Part shown: piece after piece, positions 1-9,450 of the stretch | Layout: each line of letters opens with the position of its first letter | Position numbering within the stretch: position 1 is the first letter of the stretch | Source: Ottelia alismoides | Lineage: Eukaryota; Streptophyta; Magnoliopsida; Alismatales; Hydrocharitaceae | Direction: 5' to 3' | Assembly (NCBI GenBank): GCA_037367405.1 | Contig: JAZKJV010010132.1 | Span: 682,001-746,000, forward strand | DNA: 64,000 nt | Position numbers and translations under genes: made by a program | Notes under the pieces: model-generated | Told to the model about the DNA's origin: nothing | The model's input: only the letters and a program-made list of their open reading frames with translations | The model's database searches: none

Positions 1-76
1 TTTACCCATAGGCTACTCTCCTATATAAGAGAGCCTAGGGCTATGGAATAGATCATCTCATTCACGTTTCCCAACA
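1..76 (+). repeat. Cop1 5' LTR (3' part only)
   Basis: It is identical to 5019-5094 and ends in CAACA just before the primer-binding site. It contains a TATA-like box, TATATAAG at 22-29, inside a short palindrome shared by most Copia LTRs in this window. This is the probable promoter of the element's genomic RNA. Confidence 0.95.
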
Positions 77-88
77 TGGTATCAGAGC
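77..88 (+). other. Cop1 primer-binding site (initiator tRNA-Met)
   Basis: TGGTATCAGAGC starts directly after the LTR terminus. This is the usual plant Copia primer-binding site, complementary to the 3' end of initiator tRNA-Met, where minus-strand DNA synthesis is primed. Confidence 0.95.
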
Positions 89-734
89 GACGGTCCTAGA
101 CCGGAGTTCTTGAAACCCTAACCCTAAACCCCACCCGCCGGCCCTCTTCTCTCTCTCTCTCTCTCTCGATCGGCGCGCCATCCAACGCCGTCGCCTCTGC
201 TGTGCGTGCTTGTGCGCATCACCAGCGCTTCCCTGGCGTGCTGCAGCCCTCACGATCTGCAGCCCTAGCGCCTGTGCGCTACAGCACTTGCATCTGCGCG
301 CGATCCTTGGTGCATCCCTTGCATCTGCGCGTGGTCCTTGGCGCCTGTGCGCTACAGCCTTAGTGCCTGCGCCCTTCCTGTGTGCATCTGTGCACTGGTG
401 CGCTAGAACCGTGCGCATCTGTGCGCATCTGTGCGCACTGGTGCGCTAGATCCGCGCGCATTGGTGCGTATTGCAGTAGCACATCTGCGTGCATTGGTGC
501 GTGTTGAAGCAACGCACTGTGCGCTCTTTTCGCCACAGTTGCACACGCGGGTAGCGGCTTCTTGTTGCCCTTGCGTGTGACCTTTGTGCTCGCGTATCCA
601 GACCATATCCAGACCGTAGCGCGCACATAATCATGGGGGTAGTTGCTTGACGTCTACACAAGCAACTAATCCCGTCTATGTCATTGTAGACAAAGATTAT
701 CTTCTCTTAGTCACTCCAGTCTTCCATCTCCAGT
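89..734 (+). repeat. Cop1 leader with GCGCA-rich degenerate minisatellite
   Basis: This is the untranslated leader between primer-binding site and gag start. After a CT-rich tract (about 145-168) it is filled from about 195 to 620 with degenerate repeats built on GTGCGCAT, CTGTGCGC and TGGTGCGC. The open frames that cross it on both strands are by-products of the repeat. It may hold packaging signals, but none can be recognised. Confidence 0.75.
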
Positions 735-3700
735 ATGTCAGAAAGCAAGGCAGATACTCCATCTATGGGCGCATTTCGTGGTCCAGCGCCCATCGTCAAG
801 ATGGATGGTACGAACTATGAACTGTGGGCAATGCAGTTCATGAGTATGATGAAGTCCACGGGCAAGAAGCATATTCTCACAGAGCCCGAGCCTGCAGAGA
901 AGACTGGAGTTCATGCCTCATGGGAGGCAGACGACGCATATGCCAAGGTGTGGCTATCTGGCACATTGGCTATTGAAATCGCCAATGACATTCTACATCA
1001 ACCCACAGCCAAAGACATGTGGGATATCCTCGCAGCGACCTATTCTCAGGCAAAGAATGAGACGAAGATCCTGCAACTACAACATGATATATTCACGATA
1101 AAGCAGAATGGTCGTCCGTTACATTCTCTCTATACATCTTTGAGAGGAATGTTTGAGAAGCTTTATAGCTTCATGCCTCTTACCGCCACACCAGAGCAGC
1201 AGAAAACATACAGGAATGCAACGATGGTGGGTGTGTTTCTCGCTGCACTTGATCCAGAGTATGAGGCCGCATGTTCACAGATCTTGGCGGACTCGACTAT
1301 TCCTCCCATGGGGGAGGCTTTTCACAGATTGAGTAGGATAACTGTACCTTCAGCAGCTACTAGTCAGAATCCCTCAGCCATGGCAGCCAACAGGGGCCGT
1401 GGTTCTCATTACCAGGGCCGTGGACGTACTCCCCGTGGAAGGGGTGGTCGCACTAGGCCTACATGCTCATATTGTCACCGCATCGGACATACTGAGGACA
1501 CATGCTACTCAAAGCATGGATTTCCTGCATCTGCACGAGTCGCTGAGCAGATAGAGCCTCCTTCTGCTGCTTCACTGGATCAGCGTTTTGATGATCTGGT
1601 TGCCCGCCTCAGGGGCATTATCCCACCATCTGGCCCAGCACCGATGACAGAGAGTCATACTGATGTTGCTGCTTCTGCTTCTGCGTCTGCCTCTACGAGT
1701 ACTTCAGGTAGTACACTTGCACTTCATAGTAGTAGATCGGATACATTGCCATGGATCATGGACTCAGGCGCTACACATCATCTATGTGGCGACCAGAGTC
1801 TACTTTCAGGATATACTCAGATCCCTCCAGGACGGACAGTAGTGATTGCCAATGGCACACATTCCCCCATCACGGGTCAGGGGGAGATTAGATTGACATC
1901 CTCTATGCAGCTCAAGAATGTTTTACATGCACCGCATTTTTCTATGAATCTTTTGTCAATCAGTCAGATTACGAAGGACCTCCAATGTCGAGCTATTTTT
2001 GATCCATCTTCTTTGATTTTTCAGGACATCCGTACGGGCAACGTGATTGGTCATGGCTATGAGCAAGGAGGCCTCTATCGTCTGAACCAGACCCCATTTG
2101 CCGGAATCACATCTTCTCCCGCTGGACAAGTATCTTCTCTCCTGTGGCATCTGCGTTTTGGTCATCTACCGCTTCAGAAGTTGCGTCTTGTCTTACCTTA
2201 TAGTTTTTCTCACACACCTATCCAGTGTGAGGCGTGTCAGTTGGGAAAACATCACAGGTCATCATTTCCCAGTAGTCAAGGTCGGAGTAGTAACTCCAAA
2301 TTTGAGTTGTTTCATGTTGATGTCTGGGGTCCAAGTCGTGTTCCCGATCATCAGGGGCACAGGTTTTATATTGTTTTTGTGGATGATTTCTCAAGAGCAT
2401 CATGGGTTTTTCTAATGAAAAATAAGTCTGAAGCTGGAAATATTATTATTCAATTTCTAAATGAGATTCAGAATGTCTTTTCCACAACTGTCAAAATTAT
2501 GAGAAGTGACAATGCCTTAGAGTTATGCACCAATAATCTAGCCAACTACTACTCCTCTAAAGGAATTGTTCACCAAACATCCTGTGCCCATACGTCTCAA
2601 CAAAATGGGGTTGCAGAAAGAAAACACCGTCACCTACTTGATGTCACAAGGTCACTTCTCATTCAGAGTCATGTTCCGTATTCATACTGGGGTGATGCAG
2701 TCCTTACTGCATGTTATCTTATAAATCGTATGCCCTCGTCTGTCTTGAATGAACAGATTCCTTTCTCACTGATTTATCCTGACAAGGATCTGTTCACTCT
2801 TACCCCTCGTGTGTTTGGGTCAGTCGCGTTTGTCCATCAGTTGTCGCCCGGTTCTGACAAGCTCTCTCCTAGAGCTGTCAAGTGTGTCTTTGTGGGGTAC
2901 TCCAGAACTCAAAAGGGGTACAAGTGTTTTGACCCTGTGCGTCGGCGGTATATGATCAGTGCAGATGTTACATTCTTTGAATCCATCATGTATTTCTCAG
3001 ATTCTGGGAAGATGCAGCCGCCACCTATATCCCCTGACATTGTATTCATGGCACCACCAACATCACAACCGCCACCAACATCTGAACCACCACCACCACC
3101 GCCACCGCCATCAATAGTACCTCCGTTACCATTCCATTACACCCGGAGGCCGAATCAAGCTCATGGTCCTGACCAGTCAACTAGCTCGCCTATGGTATGT
3201 AATGAGAATATTAATGTTGATGGATCTGACGACATTTCTCAGCAGGGTGCATTACAGGAGCATGGTGATACCACAGAGGACCTAGATATTCCAATCGCTC
3301 TACGGAAGCCGAAGAGAAGCTGTGTCCAGTATCCAGTATCAGCAGTGGTGTCGTTTGAGAGGCTATCTGGACCATTCAGGACGTTTGCATTGGCACTTTC
3401 AGCTACAGCCATTCTACGGAACCATCATGATGCTATGCAGGATGCTAGATGGCGACTAGCAATGGAAGAGGAGATGGAGGCACTTCAGTCTAGAGGAACC
3501 TGGAGTTTGGTTCCTATACCTCCAGATGTTAGCCCGGTGAGTTGCAAATGGGTGTTTACAGTTAAGCACAATGCAGATGGTTCCATTGACAGGTACAAGG
3601 CACGCCTTGTTGCTCGGGGCTTCACGCAGACATATGGGGTAGATTACCTAGACACCTTCTCCCCTGTGGCGCGTCATTCCACTTTACGGATCCTGCTATC

Positions 3701-4946
3701 TGTTGCGGTTGCTAAAGACTGGCCACTCTATCAACTGGACGTAAAGAATGCATTTTTGTATGGAGACTTGCAGGAGGAAGTCTATATGCAACAACCACCT
3801 GGTTTTGCTGTTGAGGGGGAGTGTTCCAAGGTTTGCAGATTGCATAAGGCCATCTATGGTCTTAAGCAGAGCCCCAGAGCATGGTTTCAGAAGCTTTCAG
3901 ACCTCTTTGAGAAACAAGGATATAAACGCTCCAATGCTGATCATTCCTTGTTCGTGCAGAAGACGGCGAGAGGTATCATTGTAATCATGGTTTATGTTGA
4001 TGATATCTTGATTACAGGTGATGATGACCAAGGCATTAAGCAAGCAAAAGAAAGGTTGGGGACCGAGTTTGTCACCAAGGACTTGGGAGTCCTTAGATAT
4101 TTCCTGGGGCTGGAATTTGCTAGAAATCCATATGGATTAGTCATGACACAGAGGAAGTATGTCACAGATCTACTGAGTGAGACAGGTATGCTAGGGTGTC
4201 GACCTGCTACGACACCAATGGACCCTAGCATGAAGTTGTATGATGATGACACAGAAGAGGTGGATCAGAGAAGGTACAGAGAACTGGTGGGCAAATTACT
4301 GTATGTCACTATCACTAGACCTGATATACAGTTTGCAGTGAGTCGTGTGAGCCAGTTCATGGAGCAACCACGCCAGGTCCATATGGATGCCATACACATG
4401 ATTCTGAGATATCTAAAATCATCTCCAGGTGCAGGCTTGATATTTAAGAAAGGAAAGGAGATTTCTGTTACAGGATGTGCGGATGCAGACTATGCAGGAT
4501 GCCCCAAGGACAGGAAATCAACATCAGAGTTTGCAGTCTATGTTGGAGATGCTCTAGTTTCGTGGAAGAGCAAGAAGCAGACAGTAGTAGCTAGATCCAG
4601 TGCTGAATCAGAATATAGGGCTATGGCCCAGGCGAGCACAGAAATGATGTGGGTAAAATCCTTACTTGCAGACCTATGTATTGGCATACCTCTTCCTATG
4701 AGGTTGGAATGTGACAATCAGGCCGCCTTGTTCATTGCAAATAACCCAGCTTTTCATGAGAGGACCAAGCATATTGAGGTCGACTGTCACTACATACGTG
4801 ACATGATTCAGAAGGGGTTCATTGCTACATCTCACGTCACATCAGAGAATCAGACTGCTGATATTTTCACCAAGGCATTATTTAAAGGCCCATTCCAGAA
4901 GTGTGCGTCCAAGCTGAGCATGATTGATATCTATGCTCCATCTTGA
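735..4946 (+). CDS. Cop1 Gag-Pol polyprotein (Ty1/copia)
   Basis: One uninterrupted 1403-codon frame encodes everything needed for retrotransposition in the cytoplasm and nucleus. Order: Copia-type Gag (about residues 20-230), an RG-rich stretch, a CCHC zinc knuckle (C244, C247, H252, C257), aspartic protease DSG at 343-345, an HHCC zinc domain (H472, H477, C498, C501), integrase catalytic D529, D592 and E628 (spacing 62 and 35), a proline-rich linker near 775-798, reverse transcriptase with YVDD at 1087-1090, and RNase H including E1291 and D1327. Integrase preceding reverse transcriptase defines Copia. The ATG is chosen because related copies here (minus-strand starts at 13732, 16273, 33904) begin at the same M-S-E/D-x-K position. 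The stop lies in the polypurine tract, so there is no room for an envelope gene. Short LTRs and overall size fit compact plant Copia lineages; I do not assign one. Confidence 0.96.
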   Translation: MSESKADTPSMGAFRGPAPIVKMDGTNYELWAMQFMSMMKSTGKKHILTEPEPAEKTGVHASWEADDAYAKVWLSGTLAIEIANDILHQPTAKDMWDILAATYSQAKNETKILQLQHDIFTIKQNGRPLHSLYTSLRGMFEKLYSFMPLTATPEQQKTYRNATMVGVFLAALDPEYEAACSQILADSTIPPMGEAFHRLSRITVPSAATSQNPSAMAANRGRGSHYQGRGRTPRGRGGRTRPTCSYCHRIGHTEDTCYSKHGFPASARVAEQIEPPSAASLDQRFDDLVARLRGIIPPSGPAPMTESHTDVAASASASASTSTSGSTLALHSSRSDTLPWIMDSGATHHLCGDQSLLSGYTQIPPGRTVVIANGTHSPITGQGEIRLTSSMQLKNVLHAPHFSMNLLSISQITKDLQCRAIFDPSSLIFQDIRTGNVIGHGYEQGGLYRLNQTPFAGITSSPAGQVSSLLWHLRFGHLPLQKLRLVLPYSFSHTPIQCEACQLGKHHRSSFPSSQGRSSNSKFELFHVDVWGPSRVPDHQGHRFYIVFVDDFSRASWVFLMKNKSEAGNIIIQFLNEIQNVFSTTVKIMRSDNALELCTNNLANYYSSKGIVHQTSCAHTSQQNGVAERKHRHLLDVTRSLLIQSHVPYSYWGDAVLTACYLINRMPSSVLNEQIPFSLIYPDKDLFTLTPRVFGSVAFVHQLSPGSDKLSPRAVKCVFVGYSRTQKGYKCFDPVRRRYMISADVTFFESIMYFSDSGKMQPPPISPDIVFMAPPTSQPPPTSEPPPPPPPPSIVPPLPFHYTRRPNQAHGPDQSTSSPMVCNENINVDGSDDISQQGALQEHGDTTEDLDIPIALRKPKRSCVQYPVSAVVSFERLSGPFRTFALALSATAILRNHHDAMQDARWRLAMEEEMEALQSRGTWSLVPIPPDVSPVSCKWVFTVKHNADGSIDRYKARLVARGFTQTYGVDYLDTFSPVARHSTLRILLSVAVAKDWPLYQLDVKNAFLYGDLQEEVYMQQPPGFAVEGECSKVCRLHKAIYGLKQSPRAWFQKLSDLFEKQGYKRSNADHSLFVQKTARGIIVIMVYVDDILITGDDDQGIKQAKERLGTEFVTKDLGVLRYFLGLEFARNPYGLVMTQRKYVTDLLSETGMLGCRPATTPMDPSMKLYDDDTEEVDQRRYRELVGKLLYVTITRPDIQFAVSRVSQFMEQPRQVHMDAIHMILRYLKSSPGAGLIFKKGKEISVTGCADADYAGCPKDRKSTSEFAVYVGDALVSWKSKKQTVVARSSAESEYRAMAQASTEMMWVKSLLADLCIGIPLPMRLECDNQAALFIANNPAFHERTKHIEVDCHYIRDMIQKGFIATSHVTSENQTADIFTKALFKGPFQKCASKLSMIDIYAPS

Positions 4947-4953
4947 GGGGGAG
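4943..4953 (+). other. Cop1 polypurine tract
   Basis: A TTGAGGGGGAG run lies directly before the 3' LTR and overlaps the gag-pol stop codon TGA (4944-4946). It primes plus-strand DNA synthesis. The same placement recurs at the 3' end of Cop4 (reverse strand, 9451-9463) and CopN (25871-25881). Confidence 0.9.
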
Positions 4954-5094
4954 TGTTGACGCATAGGCTATTCTGTATCTCTTTGTTATTTTATTTTCTT
5001 GTTATTCTCTTTATGTAATTTACCCATAGGCTACTCTCCTATATAAGAGAGCCTAGGGCTATGGAATAGATCATCTCATTCACGTTTCCCAACA
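4954..5094 (+). repeat. Cop1 3' LTR (141 bp)
   Basis: It begins TGTTG and ends CAACA, a 5-bp terminal inverted repeat, and is preceded by the polypurine tract. A TATATAAG box lies at 5040-5047. Confidence 0.95.
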
Positions 5095-6049
5095 CTTACA
5101 GATCGCTGGCTACTCCTGTTATCGGCGATGGGAGATCCTTCCGCTTCTGGTCTGTGGATTGGTCTGGGAAGGGCATTCTCATGAATCTCTTTCATCGTCT
5201 TTATGCGATGGCCGGGGATAAGCTCGCTACTGTGGCTTCTTGCTGGGGTGACGGCGTCTGGTGTCCTATTCTTTTGGGCAACCTATCGGACCAGCGACTC
5301 CTTGATTTCACCGCCTTGATGACTCTCCTTGCGGACGCTAAGTCGCCCTCTTCGGGTCGCGATCACTTTGTTTGGTCGGACGGGAACTTCTCTTCTCGGA
5401 AGGCTTATCTCTCTATTCTCCCCCCTGTTTTGAATGCGGATGCATCTTTTCTTCGCCACTGCAAATTCATTTGGGATCTCAAGGTTCCGGAAAGGATTGG
5501 CGTCTTTCTTTGGATTCTTAGGCGTGGAAGATTGCTTACCCGTGATCGCTGCGCCTCCATCTTCCCAAATATCTCTTCATTATGTGGTCTTTGTGGCCTC
5601 GACGTCGAGACTTCCGGTCACCTTTTCCTGCATTGCCCCTTCGTGCGGACCATATGGGATGACGTGGGTTGGGTAAATGGCTCCTCCATGGATTCCTTCT
5701 GGGAAAGCCTTGCCGCTGCCTCTGCTCGCCCGAGGGCGGAAAAATTTGTCCCAATTGCGCGTATCTGGAGTATTTGGCTGGGAAGAAACAACTTGATCTT
5801 TGCGGGCCAGCGTTTTTATAAGGAAAACATTTGTATCTCTGCAAATAACTTTTGTACGGACTGGTTATCCATGTAACGTTTTGTCTTTTTTTCTCCTTTA
5901 TGGGAGGCGGATGGTATCCTCTCCTACCATCTACCTTGACCTTTGTTGTATCCTCCGCTCCCCGCTGTAAGTATTTTATCCTTCCATTCTTAATAAATTG
6001 GGGTGAACACCTTTGAGTGTCTCCCCCTCTTTTGAGTGTCAAAAAAAAA
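5095..6049 (+). mobile_element. LINE1: 3' part of an L1-type non-LTR retrotransposon
   Basis: The sequence right of Cop1 reads as the C-terminal end of a plant LINE ORF2, then a 3' UTR with AATAAA at 5992-5997 and a poly(A) tail at 6041-6049. The rest of LINE1 must lie left of Cop1, outside the window. To its right the tail abuts a minus-strand Copia gag cut in mid-frame, so LINE1 inserted into Cop2. Confidence 0.88.
5097..5876 (+). pseudogene. LINE1 ORF2 C-terminus with reverse-transcriptase zinc-binding (zf-RVT) domain
   Basis: The frame is open from the Cop1 junction to the stop at 5876 (about 259 codons). It starts with a G-D-G-x-S-F-R-F-W motif typical of the region after a plant LINE reverse transcriptase. 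The zf-RVT domain follows, with cysteines spaced CGLC and later H...HC near codons 160-185. In a full LINE this lies downstream of endonuclease and reverse transcriptase; those are absent, separated by the Cop1 insertion. The segment has no stop or frameshift, so LINE1 was probably still intact when Cop1 entered. No ATG is expected because this is a C-terminal fragment. Confidence 0.88.
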
Positions 6050-6050
6050 G

Positions 6051-6554
6051 GAGAACACCCACTGTGGTGGCATTCCGAAATGTCTTCTGTTGTTTCGAAG
6101 TCGCTGTGAGTGGAATGGTATTGTATAACTTCTCAAACATCCCCCTTAGGGATGTGTACAAGGAGTGAAGAGGTCTACCGTTCTGCTTCATCGTGAATAT
6201 ATCATGCTGAAGCTGTAACATCTTGATCTCATTTCGCACCTGGGAATATGTAGCAGCCAGAATATCCCACATCGCCTTGGCAGTGGGTTGATGGAGGACA
6301 TCATTGGCAATCTCCATCGACAGTGTTCCTGACAACCAGATCTTGGCATACGAATCATCAACCTCCCACGAGGCATATATCCATGTCTTCTCTGCGGGCT
6401 CATCCACGGTAAGAATGTGCTTCTTACCATTCGACTTCATGAGACTCATGAACTGCATCGCCCAGAGTTCATAGTTCGATCCATCCATCTTGACTATTAG
6501 CGCATGACCTTTGAACGCGCCTACGGAGGGCATATCAACCTTTGATTCTAACAT
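6051..6554 (-). pseudogene. Cop2 gag, N-terminal fragment
   Basis: The start codon is at 6554-6552. The frame runs about 168 codons and is closely similar to the first half of Cop1 Gag, including the K-M-D-G-x-N-Y-E-L-W core near the N-terminus. It ends inside the conserved Gag region where the LINE1 poly(A) tail begins, so it lacks the zinc knuckle and everything after. The second residue is Leu where relatives have Ser. Confidence 0.88.
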
Positions 6555-7006
6555 ATCGCCGCTGGAGAAGAACTAGGGTTTGTAGACAAAGTGACAAATG
6601 GCTACACAAACTGCATAGGATTTGAGTGCGTATGTAGACGTTATGCACCCAAATCCTATATCTGGAGTAAGAGACGGCTACAACCAAGGCGTCAGAAGTC
6701 TAGAACCAAAGCCGGCCAACGGCGGGTGGCAGGAGTCCGGCTAGGGCAGCCCGGGACAGGGGCGGCCGGCGGGACTGAAGGCCGGTGGGACAAAGGGGGG
6801 TTCGGCGGAGGGCCCCGGGGAGTCGGAGGGCCTCGGGGAGGCGGTGGGCCCGGAGAGGCGGAGAGGAACCCGGGGAGGCGGAGGTGCCCAGGAATGCGGA
6901 GGGACCGGGAAGGTAGAGGGGCGCCCGGGGAGGCGGCGGCGTCGACGGAGGAAACGAAGGGAGAGAGGGCGGCAGGTGGGGAGAGGGAGGGAGCCCTAGG
7001 GCTTGG
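6555..7006 (-). other. Cop2 untranslated leader, GC-rich
   Basis: This lies between primer-binding site and gag start on the minus strand. About 6690-7000 is strongly GC-rich, with many GGGG and CGGGG runs on the plus strand. A 140-codon plus-strand open frame here follows from this base composition and is not credible. A short segment near the gag start (GTGTAGAC-like blocks around TGCATAGG) is shared with the Cop3, Cop4 and Cop9 leaders. Confidence 0.7.
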
Positions 7007-7018
7007 GCTCTGATACCA
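7007..7018 (-). other. Cop2 primer-binding site
   Basis: On the minus strand this reads TGGTATCAGAGC, immediately inside the 5' LTR. Confidence 0.9.
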
Positions 7019-7165
7019 TGTTGGGAAAAACGAGTGATCTGTTATTCAAAGGAACCCTAGGCTCTCTTATATAGGGAGAGACCTCAAGGGTAAAATACAT
7101 AGTAGTCCAGAGAGAAACAAGAATTATGAACAGGTACATAGCATATAATAATATCTATCTCTACA
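7019..7165 (-). repeat. Cop2 5' LTR (147 bp)
   Basis: The plus-strand ends are TGTTGGG and CTCTACA. It contains the shared CTCTTATATAGGGAGAG palindrome with a TATA box. It is clearly homologous to the Cop3 LTR at 16673-16820 but differs at many positions, so the two are separate insertions of one family. Confidence 0.9.
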
Positions 7166-9286
7166 GGTTTGTTTCTTGCTTTTCCAAGAAACCAGAGAGC
7201 TCCCAACAAAAACGGCAAATCCTGAGGTTGACTTTCTATCCTTAGGGCATCATGCATAATCGGCATCTGCACATGCTGAAATAGATAAATCTGTGCCCTT
7301 TCGAAATAGCAACCCTGAACCTGGAGAAGACTTTAGATACCTCAGTATCATGTATATGGCATCCATATGAACTTGTCTTGGCTGCTCCATAAATTGACTC
7401 ACCCGGTTTACTGCAAAGGCAATATCGGGTCGAGTTATGGTAATATAAAGGAGCTTACCCACTATTTCTCTATATCTCCTCTTGTCTACTTCAGCAGTGT
7501 CATCATCATACAGCTTCATGCTTGGATCCATTGGAATACTCGATGATTTGCATCCAGCCATGCATGTTTCAGTCAAAAAATCTGTAATGTACTTCCTTTG
7601 GGTCATCACTAGACCCTGTGCATTCCTGGCAAATTCCAACCCCCAGAAAGTATCTTAGGGTTCCAAGATCCTTTGTGACAAACTGACGGCCTAGAAACAC
7701 TTTTGCCCTCTCTATTCCCTGAACATCATCTCCTGTAACCAGAATAACATCTACATAGACCATGATGACCACCGTACATGTAGAAGATTTCTGAATAAAC
7801 AACGAGTGATCTGCATTCGATCTTTTGAACCCCTGCCATTCAATCAGATGGGAAAGCTTCTGGAACCACGCCCTTGGGCTCTGTTTGATGCCATAAATTG
7901 CCTTATGAAGTCTACACACCATATGCTTCTCCCCCTCAGCAGTGAACCCGGGTGGCTGCTGCATGTAGACTTCATCCTGCAGATCCCCATACAAGAAGGC
8001 ATTCTTAACATCAAGTTGAGATATACTCTAGTCACGTACCACAACAACTGAAAAAAGTATGCGAAGTGTAGAGTGACGAGCTACCGGAGAAAATGTATCC
8101 ATATAGTCTACGCCATAGGTTTGTGTGAAACCTCGTGCGACCAACCGTGCCTTGTATCGATCTAGAGTGCCATCAGCGTGGTATTTAACTGTGAATACCC
8201 ATTTACAGCTAACAATTGATGCATCAGGAGGAGCATTAACCAAGCTCCATTTGCCACGAGACTGTAAGGCACGCATCTCGTCTTCCATAGCCTTTCGCTA
8301 GCAATCAATCTTCATGGCTTCCTGATAGGTCCGTGGTATGTCCACGGAAGACAAAGCTGCAGCAAATCTCTGAAAGTTGCTTGTGAGGCGATGAAAAGAC
8401 ACCTGGGAAGCAAAGGGATAAGATGCACACGTCCGCTTTTGCTTCCGGATAGCAATAGGAATATCGAGGTCATTGTCCACTGTACTGGATGGTGTAGGCT
8501 CCTCCTGCAATGAAGAATCCTGCACATGTACCATATTTGACCCGTCAATAGTACTGTCATCAACACATACCTGAGGCGTGATGGATGCCTGATATGTAGC
8601 CTGAGCAGGACCTGACCGACGCATATAGAATTTAGGTAGAGGTGTAATAGGAGGTTGTGGAGGTGGTGGCGGAGATGGTGGTGGTGAAGATGACGTAGCA
8701 ACAGGAGCAGGTGTGGACTCAGGTGAACCCCAACTAGGAGGCGGAGGGACATAGACATTATCACTGGTAGTGGATGGTACCAGCCTATCACCTGCGGGGG
8801 AAAAATACATAATAGACTCAAAGAACGTGACATCAGCACTGACAAAGTATTTCTTGTTTATGGGGTCATAACAGCGATAGCCCTTCTGAGTCCTAGAGTA
8901 ACCAAGAAAGACACACTTGACAGATCTAGGAGAGAGTTTGTCAAGTCCAGGAGTCAGTAGATGAACAAATGTAACAGTACCGAAGACACGGGGAGTAAGT
9001 GAGAATAATTCCTTATCAGGAAAAATGATAGAAAGGGGAATTTTCTCACCCAGGACAGATGACGGCATACGATTGACCAGGTAGCAAGCTGTAAAGACAG
9101 CATCCCCCCAGAAAGAGATAGGAGCACAACTCTGAATAAGAAGAGTTCGAGTAATGTCAAGAAGGTGACGATGCTTTCTTTCTGCCACGCCATTCTGCTG
9201 AGATATGTAAGGACAAGTAGTTTGGTGAAGGATGCCCTTTGACGAGAGAAACTGAGAGAGAGAGAGAGAGACCGTATGCAGAATTC
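7166..9286 (-). pseudogene. Cop3 pol remnant: integrase C-terminus, reverse transcriptase, partial RNase H
   Basis: Minus-strand frames at 9188-8298, 8288-8028, 7994-7569 and 7639-7250 line up with Cop1 Pol. Lesions: an in-frame TAG at 8298-8300 and another at 8028-8030, both where relatives have Trp; a frameshift near 7640; and a TGA at 7250-7252 in the A-D-Y-A-G motif of RNase H, where relatives have Gly. A (GA)n tract at about 9253-9270 has expanded inside the integrase codons. The segment ends abruptly at Cop2. It cannot encode a working enzyme. Confidence 0.9.
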
Positions 9287-9291
9287 CAGAG
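9287..9291. other. Target-site duplication of Cop4, left copy (CAGAG)
   Basis: CAGAG directly precedes the Cop4 terminus TGTTAG and matches 14490-14494 exactly. Five bases is the standard duplication length for Copia integrases. Confidence 0.95.
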
Positions 9292-9450
9292 TGTTAGAAG
9301 AAAGGAGTCTTTGTTATGATTCATAAGAAAACCCTAGGCTCTCTTATATAGGGAGAGGCCTTAAGGGTAAATTACATGGATGTCTAAATAGAAAAGAGAA
9401 ATAGAAACAAGGTACAGAAACATATAATAATATTAGAAACTATCTCTACA
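9292..9450 (-). repeat. Cop4 3' LTR (159 bp)
   Basis: The plus-strand boundaries are TGTTAGAAG and CTCTACA. It is followed at 9451-9463 by the CCCCCT-containing complement of the polypurine tract. Relative to 14332-14489 it has one extra A in an A-run and one G/T difference. Confidence 0.95.

Larger units (their letters stand above)
1..5094 (+). mobile_element. Cop1: near-complete, apparently intact Ty1/copia LTR retrotransposon
   Basis: The window opens inside the 5' LTR and the element ends with a full 141-bp 3' LTR at 5094. The order is LTR, primer-binding site, leader, one gag-pol frame, polypurine tract, LTR. The 76 visible bases of the 5' LTR equal the last 76 of the 3' LTR with no mismatch, which suggests a recent insertion. 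Only about 65 bp of the 5' LTR is missing. Reading on past the 3' LTR gives LINE reverse-transcriptase coding sequence, so Cop1 sits inside LINE1. The expected target duplication is CTTAC (5095-5099), but its partner lies left of the window. Confidence 0.95.
6050..7165 (-). mobile_element. Cop2: 5' part of a minus-strand Copia element cut by LINE1
   Basis: Read on the minus strand, it has a 5' LTR (7165-7019), a primer-binding site (7018-7007), a GC-rich leader and the first 168 or so codons of gag before LINE1 interrupts it. The outer LTR end meets the RNase H coding sequence of Cop3, so Cop2 inserted into Cop3. The first five bases of that flank are GGTTT (7166-7170), the expected target duplication; its partner is outside the window. 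Confidence 0.87.

Noticed and set aside
77..88. A tRNA-like match
   Set aside because: Only 12 bases complementary to initiator tRNA-Met; this is a primer-binding site, not a tRNA gene.
6591..7013. A 140-codon Gly/Arg-rich plus-strand frame
   Set aside because: It is antisense to the GC-rich Cop2 leader and explained by composition.
7166..9291. A separate short Copia element between Cop2 and Cop4
   Set aside because: The CAGAG duplication and continuity of integrase codons with 14490-16273 show it is the second half of Cop3.
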